Assembly: GCF_011516765.1 (NCBI RefSeq)
Contig: NZ_JAAABN010000009.1
Coordinates: 1 to 64,000, forward strand
Length of the DNA stretch: 64,000 nt
Direction of reading: 5' to 3'
DNA from: Acetobacter sicerae
Lineage (GTDB): Bacteria; Pseudomonadota; Alphaproteobacteria; Acetobacterales; Acetobacteraceae
Below are positions 7,378 to 16,558 of the stretch, in pieces (the stretch's first letter is position 1; each line of letters starts with the position of its first letter). The notes under the pieces were generated by a model. It was not told the origin of the DNA and searched no databases. It was given only the letters and a program-made list of their open reading frames with translations. A program made the position numbers and the translations under genes.

Positions 7378-8156
7378 AGCCCGTCGTCCTGCTCTATACG
7401 ATTTTTGCGGCCGCGGCCTTAATCGTTGGTGTGGCGGTGCCGCTTACCATGCATCATTCCGGCAGTAACGCCATTCCAGGCTGGGAAGGACTGGTGAGTC
7501 CGGGACCAGTCTCGAAGGCGCATCAGTTTATAGCGAGCCAGTGCGAGACCTGTCACAAGCCCTTTTCAGGTGTTGTGAGTAATAACTGCGTGACATGTCA
7601 TTCTCTGGCGTCGTTCGCCGATAAGCAATCTACCCGGTTTCATGTCGCGGCGACGCAATGTACGTCCTGTCATGTGGAGCACGGTGAACGGCCACATATG
7701 ACCGTGATGGATCATAGTGCATTGACGAGGGCGGATTTCTGGTCAGACACCGTTGCGCAACTTCGCTCAGCCGGGCTGGTTGGAGCGTCGCCGATTCCGG
7801 GAAGCGCTGCGGCTATTCCGACTGATCATCGACTTGACCGTGATGCCGTTCTCCATCTGAATTGCGCAAGCTGTCACTCCAACGTGGATCCTCATCGCGC
7901 CCGCTTTGGTCCTGATTGCGCGAGTTGTCACTCCACCAATACATGGCTGATCGCCGCGTTCGAACATCCCGCCGATCAGATATCGACGGATTGCAACGCC
8001 TGTCACAAGGCGCCGCCCAGCCATTACATGATGCATTTCAAAATGATTTCGCAGCACGTCGCGCATCAGGATGCCCCGGTGGAGCATTGCTATGCCTGTC
8101 ATACCACCGATGCATGGAACAATATTCGAGGGTATGGATGGTATAAGCACCATTAA
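7374..8156 (+). CDS. Membrane-anchored seven-haem cytochrome c
   Basis: 260 residues from ATG 7374, overlapping the b-haem gene by 4 bp; GTG 7368 is an alternative. One N-terminal helix (about 5-27) anchors it. Seven CxxCH motifs are seen at residues 57-61, 72-76, 96-100, 164-168, 182-186, 207-211 and 239-243. Many additional His residues could serve as distal ligands. The paired motif spacing resembles multihaem cytochromes of the class III/NapC/doubled-CxxCH type, but I cannot assign a subfamily. Being last in the operon, it is the likely periplasmic electron acceptor or terminal reductase. Confidence 0.85.
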   Translation: MKPVVLLYTIFAAAALIVGVAVPLTMHHSGSNAIPGWEGLVSPGPVSKAHQFIASQCETCHKPFSGVVSNNCVTCHSLASFADKQSTRFHVAATQCTSCHVEHGERPHMTVMDHSALTRADFWSDTVAQLRSAGLVGASPIPGSAAAIPTDHRLDRDAVLHLNCASCHSNVDPHRARFGPDCASCHSTNTWLIAAFEHPADQISTDCNACHKAPPSHYMMHFKMISQHVAHQDAPVEHCYACHTTDAWNNIRGYGWYKHH

Positions 8157-8409
8157 ATCTTACGAAATTTGCGTCAGAATATCGCCATTTAACGCGTGTG
8201 TGATGATGAAATCACTGGAAGCGGCGGCATTGCCCAAAAAATATATTGTAAATCAGAAAATATATCGAACGTTACGCATGATTATTTCGCATGTCGTAAA
8301 CTTTTGAAGCAAGCAGTTGGCTTACTCTGGCCCGAATAGGGTTATTTCCAGGTTAGGGCTAGATAGAAAAATTGACATTTCTTCAAAAAAAATCTATAAT
8401 TATTAGGAA

Positions 8410-9286
8410 ACTCCTACGGCGTGTCGTCAGTTAAGCAGGATGATGATTGAGGCGAACTGAACCGCCGCGAGGAAGGTGGATTTCAGTTTGTCGTAGCGGG
8501 TTGCAATAGCGCGGAACTGCTTCAGTTTATTGAAGAACCGTTCGATAAGATTACGTTCCCTGTAAAGAGCGAAGTCGGTTTTCCGCGGCATCGCTCTATT
8601 GCGTTTTGACGGTATGACCGGGGTAATCCCGCGCTCTGTCAATCGGTCGATCAACCTGTCTGCGTCATACGCCCTATCAGCAAGGAAGGCATCCGGATCG
8701 ATGTTTTCCAGCATCGGTTCCGTCCGGTTAATATCCGCATCCTGTCCCGGTGTGATATCGATCTCCACCGGATTGCCCAGAGCATCGCAGATAGCATGGA
8801 TCTTTGTGGTCAATCCGCCCCGGGATCGTCCGATGGCCTGATCCGCGCCCCCTTTTTGAGGGCTCCGGCACTGTGCTGATGCGCCCGGACAATGGTGCTG
8901 TCGATCATCATGTATTCATTGTCGTGATCTGCTGCCAAATGGCGAAAGATCCGCTCAATAACACCAGTTTCACACCAGCGACGCAGACGTCTGTGCACGT
9001 TTTTCCAGTCCCCGAAACGGCCCGGAAGATCACGCCAGGGAATGCCTGCACGGTAGCGATACAGCACAGCTTCTACGAAAAGGCGGTTGTCTGCAGCAGT
9101 GCCTCCGACATGACCCTCACGACCCGGAAGAAAGTCTTTTATACGCTCCCACTGGTCGTCACGTAAGCCATAGCGCCGCATCTGTTGTTCTCCTCCAAAG
9201 CCGGAAAAACAGTCAGCACAGAGCAACAGAACGTACAACCCTCACTTCAAGCTCTCAGGTCTTAACTGACGACACGCCGTAGGAGT
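8410..9286 (-). mobile_element. Complete IS5-family insertion sequence (IS427/IS1031-like group)
   Basis: 877 bp bounded by perfect 26-bp inverted repeats at 8410-8435 and 9261-9286. It encloses one transposase gene read through a frameshift on the minus strand. No clear target duplication is visible in the flanking bases (GGAAA left, GTTC right). Either the duplication is only 2-3 bp or one flank has changed. It separates the copper/redox operon from the rest of the element. Confidence 0.9.
8427..9181 (-). CDS. IS5-family DDE transposase, made by ribosomal frameshift
   Basis: Two minus-strand frames together make the enzyme. The N-terminal frame runs from ATG at 9181 (MRRYGLRDDQWERI) to a stop near 8810. 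The C-terminal frame runs from about 8813 to 8427. An A5G5 slippery run (complement of 8848-8857) lies at the join, as in two-frame IS427-group elements. DDE residues are visible: Asp in MIDSTIVRAHQHSAG, Asp in LADRAYDAD, and Glu in RNLIERFFNKLKQFRAIATR with the following R/K signature. Both terminal repeats are intact, so the element may still be active. Confidence 0.9.
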
Positions 9287-9334
9287 GTTCAGGCTTTACT
9301 ATATGCTTACCATTGATGATGGTGGAGGAACGTT

Positions 9335-9592
9335 ATGATCGCATACTTGAGGAATTCGTTTAAAATAACGACGTGTATCTCTTTGATCGCTTTGCTTTCT
9401 GCGTGTGGCACGACGACAGATCGTCGACTCAGTGAGGACAAACAAAGTTGCCGGAGCATGGGGCATACTCCGGGAACGGCTGAGTTCAAGAACTGTCTGG
9501 CGGATTTAAATGCCCGAAGGTGTGCCACTTCCCGGCAAAAGGGGTGGGGAGAACATCACGACGTATCGCTGGACTGCACAAGGTTGCCCTAA
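9335..9592 (+). CDS. Small predicted lipoprotein
   Basis: 85 residues with GGAGGA 6 bp before ATG. A signal helix ends in LLSAC, a good lipobox, so Cys at about residue 24 should be lipidated. The mature part has four Cys (SCRSMGH, NCLADLNARRCATS, DCTRL) that may form disulfides. Similar small cysteine lipoproteins occur in alphaproteobacteria but no function is known to me. It stands alone between the IS and the ParB-like gene, with lower GC than its neighbours. Confidence 0.6.
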   Translation: MIAYLRNSFKITTCISLIALLSACGTTTDRRLSEDKQSCRSMGHTPGTAEFKNCLADLNARRCATSRQKGWGEHHDVSLDCTRLP

Positions 9593-10018
9593 ATACGTCG
9601 TCCAGTAGGTTTTGAAACATCGTTTGTGTATATCATGATGTAATTAATAGGTGTCATGATGTCGCGATCCGGCTTCAGTCAGAAGCGCCGAATGGCGAGG
9701 CGTCGTTTTTGTTTGAGACATTCGGTAGCTTTTTCTGTGGATTACACGGGGCCTAGCATATTCTGTTGACGGTGCGGTTCATGTTGGTGTTTTGATTCAG
9801 ATACAGATCTGAACATCACATCTTTTGCGATGTATACTGCGAGTACACATGTCCAGTTTCGAGGAGCAGATAACGCAGGCTGGACGACCGACAAGAGGAT
9901 GGTTAAGGACTTAATCGGCCTCGGGTTTTTCATGAAAAGTCAGAGGGTGGGAGTGATTTCGTGACGGATAAAGAGGGGGGAGAGAGTCTTCCGCCGGTCC
10001 GTCACGGAGTGTCCCGCC
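9593..10018. other. Intergenic stretch before the parB-like gene
   Basis: No gene is seen. It holds a perfect palindrome TTCAGAT-acag-ATCTGAA at 9796-9813 and a weaker TGTATAC/GTACACA pair near 9832-9850. Either could be an operator or a partition site for the downstream ParB-like protein. Confidence 0.35.
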
Positions 10019-12076
10019 ATGGCGAGCGCCATCCAGAAAATCGCCCTCAATGCGTCCCGTGATATCCCTTTCAACAGGCTGGTGCTGTCGCAGTCCAACG
10101 TGCGGCGTGTGAAGGCCGGCCTGTCGATCGAGGAGCTGGCCCGCGATATCGAACGTCGTGGGCTGCTCCAGAGCCTGAACGTCCGGCCCGTTCTGAACGG
10201 CGAGGGGGCAGAAACCGGCACCTATGAAGTGCCAGCCGGCGGTCGTCGCTTCCGCGCGCTCGAACTGCTGGTAAAGCAGAAGAAACTGGCGAAAACGGCC
10301 CCGGTGCCCTGTGTCGTGCGCGAGGCCGGATCGGCCATTCTCGCCGAGGATGATTCCCTGGCCGAGAACGTGCAGCGCGTGGCGCTGCATCCGCTGGACC
10401 AGTTTCGTGCCTTTCGCGACATGCTGGAGAAGGGCATGTCCGAGGACGAGATCGCCGCCGCGTTCTTCGTCGTGCCCACCGTGGTCAAACAGCGCCTGCG
10501 CCTGATGACCGTGTCCGACAAACTGCTCGAGATTTACGAGCACGACGGCATGAAGCTGGAACAGCTCATGGCCTTCTCGATCAGCGACGATCCTGCGCGG
10601 CAGGAGCAGGTCTGGGAGATTATTGCCCAGAGCCATAACCGCGAGCCCTATCTGATCCGCCGCATGCTGACGGAAAAAACCGTGCGCGCATCGGATCGCC
10701 GCGTAAGCTTCGTCGGGCTGGACGCCTATCTTGCGGCTGGCGGTCCCGTCATGCGTGACCTGTTCGAAGCCGACGATGGCGGCTGGCTGGGCGATCCCAC
10801 TCTTCTCGACCGGCTGGTGATGGAAAAACTGGCGGCAGCGGCCGAGGATATCCGAGCCGAAGGCTGGAAATGGGTCGAAACGGCTCTGTCCTTCCCCTGG
10901 GGACACACACGGCAGTTCGCGGAGATCGACGGGACGACCGTTGAACTTTCCGATGAAGAAGCGGGCCGTCTGACCGCTCTGCACAGCGAGCAGGAAACCA
11001 TTGAGGCGGAATACGCGCAGGCCGATGAGTTCCCGGAGGACGTCGATACGCGGCTGGGTGAAATCGAGCAGGCTATCGAGGCGCTGGAAGAACGCCCTGT
11101 TTCCTTCGATCCGGCGGACATGGTCCGGGCCGGTGTCTTCGTCAGCCTGGATACAGACGGCACGCTGCTGGTCGCACGGGGTTTCGTCCGGCCGGAAGAT
11201 ATGCCGGTCGAACTCGAAGTCGATCAGGACGAATCAGACAGATATGACGACGCCATTGACCACCGCGGCGATGGCGATGATGCCGAAGGGGATGGGAGGG
11301 AAGGCGCACCCGATACCGACCCCGAGGAGGAAGACGGACTGAAACCGCTTTCCGATCGCCTGCTGACGGAACTGACGGCCTGGCGCACACTGGCCCTGCG
11401 GGATGCGTTTGCCAGCAATCCGCATGTCGCGCTGACCGAACTGCTTCACACGCTGGTACGCGATCTGTACTGGCAGGTTTCGGGCGCAGATTGCCTGGAA
11501 GCCTATGTCCGGGAAATCCCGCTGCAGGTCCATTCCCCCGACATGCCCGGCAGCCTGCCGGCCCACGCGCTGCGCCAGCGCAACGAGGGCTGGAAGCACG
11601 ATTTGCCGGAAGACGAGGCTGCACTCTGGCTGTGGCTCGACCGGCTGGACGACACCAGCCGTCTGGCCCTGCTAGCGCATTGCCTGTCTTTCGGGATCAA
11701 CGCGCTGCATGAATCGTCTCATGGTCCGTCTCTGGCACGCAGCGTCAGGGAGCGGCTTGCGCGAGCAGGCCGTCTCGCCACTGCGCTCGCGCTCGATCTG
11801 GCCGAAGCAGGCTGGCAGCCAACGGTGGAGAACTATCTCGGCCGCGTCACCAAGGCCCGCATCCTCGAAGCCGTGCGCGAGGCGCGGGGAGCCGAGGCGG
11901 CAGAGCGTATCGCCCATATGAAGAAGGGTGACATGGCGCAAGCGGCTGAGCGGCTGCTGGAGGGCTCCGGATGGCTGCCCGAGGCATTGCGGACGAGGAA
12001 CGTGGCGGAGCGAAGTGAAGGGGGAGCAGGGGTAGCTCATATGCCCGATAGCCCGGACGCGGTGGCGGCCGAGTGA
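10019..12076 (+). CDS. ParB/RepB/Spo0J-family partition or nuclease-like DNA-binding protein
   Basis: 685 residues, about twice the length of a chromosomal ParB. The N-terminal 20-130 region is a ParB/sulfiredoxin-like domain with the motifs IPFNRLVLSQSNVRR, SIEELARDIERRGLLQ, PAGGRRFRAL and LAENVQRVALHPLDQ. A KorB-like helix-turn-helix follows (about 135-175). The rest is acidic and includes a low-complexity Asp/Glu block (about 405-445). Large ParB-like proteins of this type are typical of accessory backbones of alphaproteobacterial ICEs and plasmids. It has no ParA beside it; the only ParA is 18 kb away at 30699. Role in partition, or in transcription as KorB, is inferred. Confidence 0.8.
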   Translation: MASAIQKIALNASRDIPFNRLVLSQSNVRRVKAGLSIEELARDIERRGLLQSLNVRPVLNGEGAETGTYEVPAGGRRFRALELLVKQKKLAKTAPVPCVVREAGSAILAEDDSLAENVQRVALHPLDQFRAFRDMLEKGMSEDEIAAAFFVVPTVVKQRLRLMTVSDKLLEIYEHDGMKLEQLMAFSISDDPARQEQVWEIIAQSHNREPYLIRRMLTEKTVRASDRRVSFVGLDAYLAAGGPVMRDLFEADDGGWLGDPTLLDRLVMEKLAAAAEDIRAEGWKWVETALSFPWGHTRQFAEIDGTTVELSDEEAGRLTALHSEQETIEAEYAQADEFPEDVDTRLGEIEQAIEALEERPVSFDPADMVRAGVFVSLDTDGTLLVARGFVRPEDMPVELEVDQDESDRYDDAIDHRGDGDDAEGDGREGAPDTDPEEEDGLKPLSDRLLTELTAWRTLALRDAFASNPHVALTELLHTLVRDLYWQVSGADCLEAYVREIPLQVHSPDMPGSLPAHALRQRNEGWKHDLPEDEAALWLWLDRLDDTSRLALLAHCLSFGINALHESSHGPSLARSVRERLARAGRLATALALDLAEAGWQPTVENYLGRVTKARILEAVREARGAEAAERIAHMKKGDMAQAAERLLEGSGWLPEALRTRNVAERSEGGAGVAHMPDSPDAVAAE

Positions 12077-12098
12077 TGTCAGCCCGCTGACTGGTATT

Positions 12099-12131
12099 GG
12101 CGCCTTTCGGTCTCCGGAAGGCGCCTTTTAT
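12099..12131 (+). terminator. Rho-independent terminator after the ParB-like gene
   Basis: GGCGCCTT at 12099-12106 pairs with AAGGCGCC at 12118-12125, with a CGG/CCG extension inside, followed by TTTTA. It lies between convergent genes and could serve both strands. Confidence 0.8.
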
Positions 12132-12173
12132 ATGGGGACGACGACATCACGCCGGAATGGCTGTCGACGGTGG

Positions 12174-12896
12174 TCAGTGACGGGTCACCGGCTGCAGGTG
12201 TCGATCCGTTTCAAGCCTGAGGGCCGCTGTCCATAAGGGTGTTTTGGTATAGAAATCCCGCCTGTTGAGGCCGGTACCGGTTCGGTGCTCGTTGAGCAGT
12301 CCTGCCCAGCACAGTGGACGCAGGACATGGACGTACAGACTGGCGGTCAGCTTGAAATCCCGGTGACGGATCTCCTCCTCTTCACCCCCGTAGAGAACCG
12401 AACATAGTCGCTCTTCGGTGACGGCAGCCTGGGCTTCGATATTGATGACGTTGAGAAAGATATCCCAGTTGCCGAACAGCGGCTCATCGCTTCGGGTGTA
12501 AGGACTGTGGTCAACGACAAAGAGGAGATGGGTCGTTAACAGCATCCAGAGCCGGGCAGGCTCCGATCTGAGTTTTCTCGCCAGGTCGGTCAGCCGCAGG
12601 GTTCCCTTGAAATGCCGTGCGAGCTTCGCACTGAGCAGAACCTCATGCAGGATCACCAGCGGCGGGAAATCGTGTTCATTGAGGACTTTGTTAACGGCGT
12701 AGAGGTCTTCGACCGTATAGGCTGGCCAGTCAAATGCCTCGGCGGCCCACGCGACAAAATAGCGCTTGAGCGCCTTGGTGGGCGTGAGGCCGATCGGGCC
12801 GTTTTCCTCAATATAGCCGATCGTCAGCAGCGCGGCCTTCAGGATGAGGGCATGCGACAGGGGGAGGTCGGTGTCGGGCGAACGAAACGGATTCAT
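12174..12896 (-). CDS. Conserved protein of unknown function
   Basis: 240 residues with no signal peptide or membrane helix. It is helical, with a hydrophobic middle (RLWMLLTTHLLFVVDH) and a C-terminal half with an ELT-like winged-helix feel (RHRDFKLTASLYVHVLRPLCWAGLLNEHR). I do not recognise a family. It is convergent with the ParB-like gene across a shared terminator and has its own upstream region. The start at 12896 is the first ATG and gives a natural N-terminus (MNPFRSPDTDLPLSHA). A DNA-binding or replication accessory role is only a guess. Confidence 0.6.
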   Translation of the reverse strand: MNPFRSPDTDLPLSHALILKAALLTIGYIEENGPIGLTPTKALKRYFVAWAAEAFDWPAYTVEDLYAVNKVLNEHDFPPLVILHEVLLSAKLARHFKGTLRLTDLARKLRSEPARLWMLLTTHLLFVVDHSPYTRSDEPLFGNWDIFLNVINIEAQAAVTEERLCSVLYGGEEEEIRHRDFKLTASLYVHVLRPLCWAGLLNEHRTGTGLNRRDFYTKTPLWTAALRLETDRHLQPVTRH

Positions 12897-13423
12897 TACA
12901 TAAACAATGAACCAGGTCGGTGCGAGTTGCCAGTCTGGCTTTGCGACGTAGGGACGATCTCCGTCCCGCGTCCTTCATTGTAATGTCGGTTGTCGCCTAC
13001 ATGTCGGACATAAAAGTGGGTTGGCTCGCCTTTCGCATAACGGACATAGTCCGCGCAGTCCCCCGCTATCACTTGGAGCCGAGAGTGGGGTGATCGTTAT
13101 GGGAAATAACCAGCAAGAATACAGGCGCTTAGGTTGGCCGTAGCAAGACACGCCCGAAGCCACTGGGCAGGGAGTATAAATCATTTGGATCGGGCAACGA
13201 TGCTTTCGGTTTTCGGCCTTGACACGATGATGTTCGGTGCGGGCGGCAATCCAGATTTTCTGGACAGCGTCAAGATTCATGAAGGCAATTCCGAACCCAA
13301 CCAGAAGGTCGAGCCAGACCGAATGCTGGCCGAGCGTGATACGGAAGCAGTTTTCATTCTGGGTTCTATTGGCATATCGGACATAATCTTCAAGTAGTTC
13401 TGTGCAGCAGTGGCCCATACCTG
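12897..13423. other. Stretch without a supported gene
   Basis: Two short opposed frames (12975-13427 minus, 13134-13397 plus) overlap each other and have no recognisable content. A near-repeat of about 17 bases with the core GGACATA appears at about 13037-13053 and 13376-13392, hinting at decayed duplicated sequence. I see no terminal repeats of a transposon. Confidence 0.4.
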
Positions 13424-16400
13424 TCACTTGAACAAGGTTTCCGGAACTCCCGTTTCGTTTTCAGAAAAACTACCAAATTTGACAGCAAGAATAGGCAAAA
13501 CAAACAGGTTAAGTATCATTGATGTCATGAGCCCTCCAAGAATGACAGCTGCCATAGGTCCTTCGATTTCCCGCCCAGGCGCATTCATATCAACAGCCAG
13601 AGGCGCCAGTCCAAGCGCCGTAACGAGCGATGTCATGAGTACGGGGACGACGCGGTCTCTGGCCCCCCGGAGCGCTGTTGTTACTCCCCATGTGAGATGT
13701 TCCCGCTCGACCAAAGTCTCAAAATGCGAAATCATCATCACCGAATTCCGAAGCGTAATCCCGAATAGAGTAACGAAGCCGACTGTTGCCCCAAGAGTTA
13801 GCGTTGTGCCGGAAACAATGATTGCCAGAATGCCGCCGACAAATGCGAAGGGAAGATTGACGAGTATCAGAGCGAGATTGCGCCATCCTTGTGTGATTAT
13901 TGAGAGCAGAATCATGACCGCTATGGCAGCGAGCCCGGAATTTATAAACAGTTCCTTGCGTGATTGTGATTCAGCTTCCGCTGCGGATGTAAACTGAACG
14001 TAGGTTCCAAGAGGCAGTTTGATATTTTTTGCTATAGCCGTGCGTGCGTCCTGAACGAAAGATTGAGCTGATCGTCCTGTAACATTTGCGGTGACAGTCT
14101 GTGTTCTCTGTGCTCCCAGATGTGACACCTGATAGCGACCGTTCGTCTCATATATGTCTGCGACAGCGCGGAGTGGTACGTAGTTTCCGTGAACAGTATG
14201 CAGTGGCAGGAAGCCGACAGACGCAACATCATTACGACTTGCGTCATCAAGACGAACCATAACATTAAAAGCCGCAGAACGCTCGTATATCTGCCCCACG
14301 GTTTCACCCTGCCAGGCTGTATGGATGGATCGGAGTACATCCGCCGACCGAAGCCCCCAGCGCTCCAGATCAGCAGGGCGTAGCCGAATAGCAAGTTCCG
14401 GAACACCAGGGGGTGCTTCTATCCGGACATCTGTTGCGCCATGTATCTGATGCAACATGCGGACAATATTATTTGCCTGGATATCCAATACATCCAGATC
14501 ATCGCCAATAATATTGATTGCCACAGCCGAAGACGAACCAGAAAGGGTTTCGTTTACGCGCATCGTCAAAAAACTACTGACAGAAAAACTGGCCCCAACG
14601 AACCCGTCAAGCGCTTTGCGAACGCGGGCATCAATCTGTCGGGAAGCCTTCCCATCCACCTGATTCAAATCAACCTCAAACTCGCTGGTATGTGGTCCAT
14701 ACGTGTCCTCATCCAGCGAGGCGCGTCCGACTCTCTGAGCAACCGAACGGATTTCGGGAAGCTGACGAAGTTTTTCTGTAACCTGTCTACCTAATTTCAG
14801 AGACTGTTCCAGGGAAGTCCCCGGAGCAGCCGTCATATGAATGATAAGGTGACCTTCCTTGAAATCAGGAATGAAATCGCTTTCAAGGAATGGAAGGGCC
14901 GCAAACCCTATCAAGGTGGTCAGGATCATCCCGCCTATAACAAATCGGGGATGGCGCATTAATCTGGCCAGAAGACGTTCATAAGCTCTGGCGGTCCATC
15001 CTGCCAGGGGGGGCTCTCTCCGGGTTTCTCCAGGCGTCGCCAAGAGCCATGCGCAGAGTGCAGGTACAACGGTTACAGCAGCGGCAAGAGAAGCCATGAC
15101 CGCAAGAACATAAGCTGTTGCCAGTGGAGCAAACAGTCGTCCCGAAAGTCCGGGAAGGGCGATGACAGGCAAGAAAACGATAATGACAGCAAAGGTCGCG
15201 TAAACCACTGCACTGCGGACTTCAACGCATGCATCGAGTACGACGCGCGCTGTAGATGCGGGCTGGACCAGAAGCCGGTTTTCACGCAATCGGCGTGTAA
15301 CATTTTCGACCCCGATCACGGCGTCATCCACGACCTCGCCGATGGCGATAGCAAGCCCCCCCAGGGTCATGGCATTCAAAGTAACCCCGAGTGTCTCCAG
15401 CAACGACAGGGCTATCAGAATAGCCAAAGGTATGGTGGCGCAACAGATTGCAGCGGTTCGCAGGTCAAAAAGGAAAAGAAAGATTACGGCAACCACCAGA
15501 AAACCGCCCAGAAGCAATGCTCGTGTGGCATTCCCCAATGCGGTCGTAATGAAATTGGCGGGTCGGAACAGGTCAGCATGCAATGTAATCCCCTGTCCCT
15601 GCAATTGCGGGCGGAAATCGGTAAGTGCCGCCTCGATTTCCCGGGTCACAGCCATCGTATTGGCACCGTACTGTTCCCATATATTAACCACAATGCCTGT
15701 CTTTCCCTCGATACTGGCCGCGCCGAAGGCGGGAATAGGGGCTTCAGTTACAGTGGCAATACTGCCCAGTGTGACAGCACCATTATCAGAGCGGACAATC
15801 ACAGTGCGGGCCAGACTTTCTGGCGTCAGGGCCTGACCGTCAGACTGAAGAACGACTCTTTGGTTCGGGGTATCAATAAAGCCGGCCCCCTGTATGCCAG
15901 TTGCTTCCTGGGCAGCCGCAAGGACGTCATCAAGTCCGATATGATGCAAGATGAGTTGGTCTGGATGTACCTGTATCTGGAGTGACCGACGCTCCCCGCC
16001 AAACACACTGACTCCAGCCACACCAGGCAACGCCAGCAGACGCGGCCTTAATGACCAGTCAGTAAGCGTGCGCAACTGCATGAGGGACTGTTGTTCCGAC
16101 GTCAGACCAATCACCAGTACCAGACCGGCGGATGAGGTCAGTGGCGTCATAGTCGGAGCATGAACACCGGCTGGCAATTGCTGTGCAACAACATTCATTT
16201 GTTCCCCGACCAGTTGCCGGGCGCGATAAATATCGGTCGATGTCGCAAACAGGACGTTGACGACTGACAGTCCCTGAATCGAAGTCGATTGCACGCGCTG
16301 AATACCCGGGAGGCCGGTCAGGGCAATTTCCATTGGGCGACTAACCAATGTTTCGACCTGTTCCGGCGTAAAACCAGCGGCTTCGGTCTGGATCGTGACC

Positions 16401-16558
16401 CGTGGCGGAATGAATTCCGGAAACACATCATAGCTGGCATGTCTCAAGCCATACAGGCCATAGAAGAACAACAGACATGCGGTTGCGATAACCACGCCCC
16501 GGAAGCGGATCGAAAACCCGATAATAGCTGCCTGAAGGCTGAAAGAACGTCCCGTCAT
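13424..16558 (-). CDS. RND-type heavy-metal efflux pump, inner-membrane subunit (CzcA/CusA family)
   Basis: 1044 residues, normal for HME-RND pumps. The N-terminal helix, the two large periplasmic loops and twelve membrane helices can be traced. Signature segments include ATASYDVFPEF-like entry, AIPLAILIALSLL, and the TM4 stretch GEVVDDAVIGVEN with acidic residues expected in the proton path. The TM4 motif differs from classical CzcA (DFG.IVDGAVV.VEN), lacking the first Asp and having GE and DD instead. Substrate is therefore uncertain among Zn/Cd/Co/Ni/Cu. It is the last gene of a minus-strand operon with adaptor, outer-membrane factor and CDF exporter. Confidence 0.9.
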   Translation of the reverse strand: MTGRSFSLQAAIIGFSIRFRGVVIATACLLFFYGLYGLRHASYDVFPEFIPPRVTIQTEAAGFTPEQVETLVSRPMEIALTGLPGIQRVQSTSIQGLSVVNVLFATSTDIYRARQLVGEQMNVVAQQLPAGVHAPTMTPLTSSAGLVLVIGLTSEQQSLMQLRTLTDWSLRPRLLALPGVAGVSVFGGERRSLQIQVHPDQLILHHIGLDDVLAAAQEATGIQGAGFIDTPNQRVVLQSDGQALTPESLARTVIVRSDNGAVTLGSIATVTEAPIPAFGAASIEGKTGIVVNIWEQYGANTMAVTREIEAALTDFRPQLQGQGITLHADLFRPANFITTALGNATRALLLGGFLVVAVIFLFLFDLRTAAICCATIPLAILIALSLLETLGVTLNAMTLGGLAIAIGEVVDDAVIGVENVTRRLRENRLLVQPASTARVVLDACVEVRSAVVYATFAVIIVFLPVIALPGLSGRLFAPLATAYVLAVMASLAAAVTVVPALCAWLLATPGETRREPPLAGWTARAYERLLARLMRHPRFVIGGMILTTLIGFAALPFLESDFIPDFKEGHLIIHMTAAPGTSLEQSLKLGRQVTEKLRQLPEIRSVAQRVGRASLDEDTYGPHTSEFEVDLNQVDGKASRQIDARVRKALDGFVGASFSVSSFLTMRVNETLSGSSSAVAINIIGDDLDVLDIQANNIVRMLHQIHGATDVRIEAPPGVPELAIRLRPADLERWGLRSADVLRSIHTAWQGETVGQIYERSAAFNVMVRLDDASRNDVASVGFLPLHTVHGNYVPLRAVADIYETNGRYQVSHLGAQRTQTVTANVTGRSAQSFVQDARTAIAKNIKLPLGTYVQFTSAAEAESQSRKELFINSGLAAIAVMILLSIITQGWRNLALILVNLPFAFVGGILAIIVSGTTLTLGATVGFVTLFGITLRNSVMMISHFETLVEREHLTWGVTTALRGARDRVVPVLMTSLVTALGLAPLAVDMNAPGREIEGPMAAVILGGLMTSMILNLFVLPILAVKFGSFSENETGVPETLFK

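Noticed and set aside
12975-13427. 150-codon minus ORF and overlapping plus ORF 13134-13397
   Set aside because: No ribosome site, no family match, mutually overlapping and of mixed composition. Treated as non-coding.
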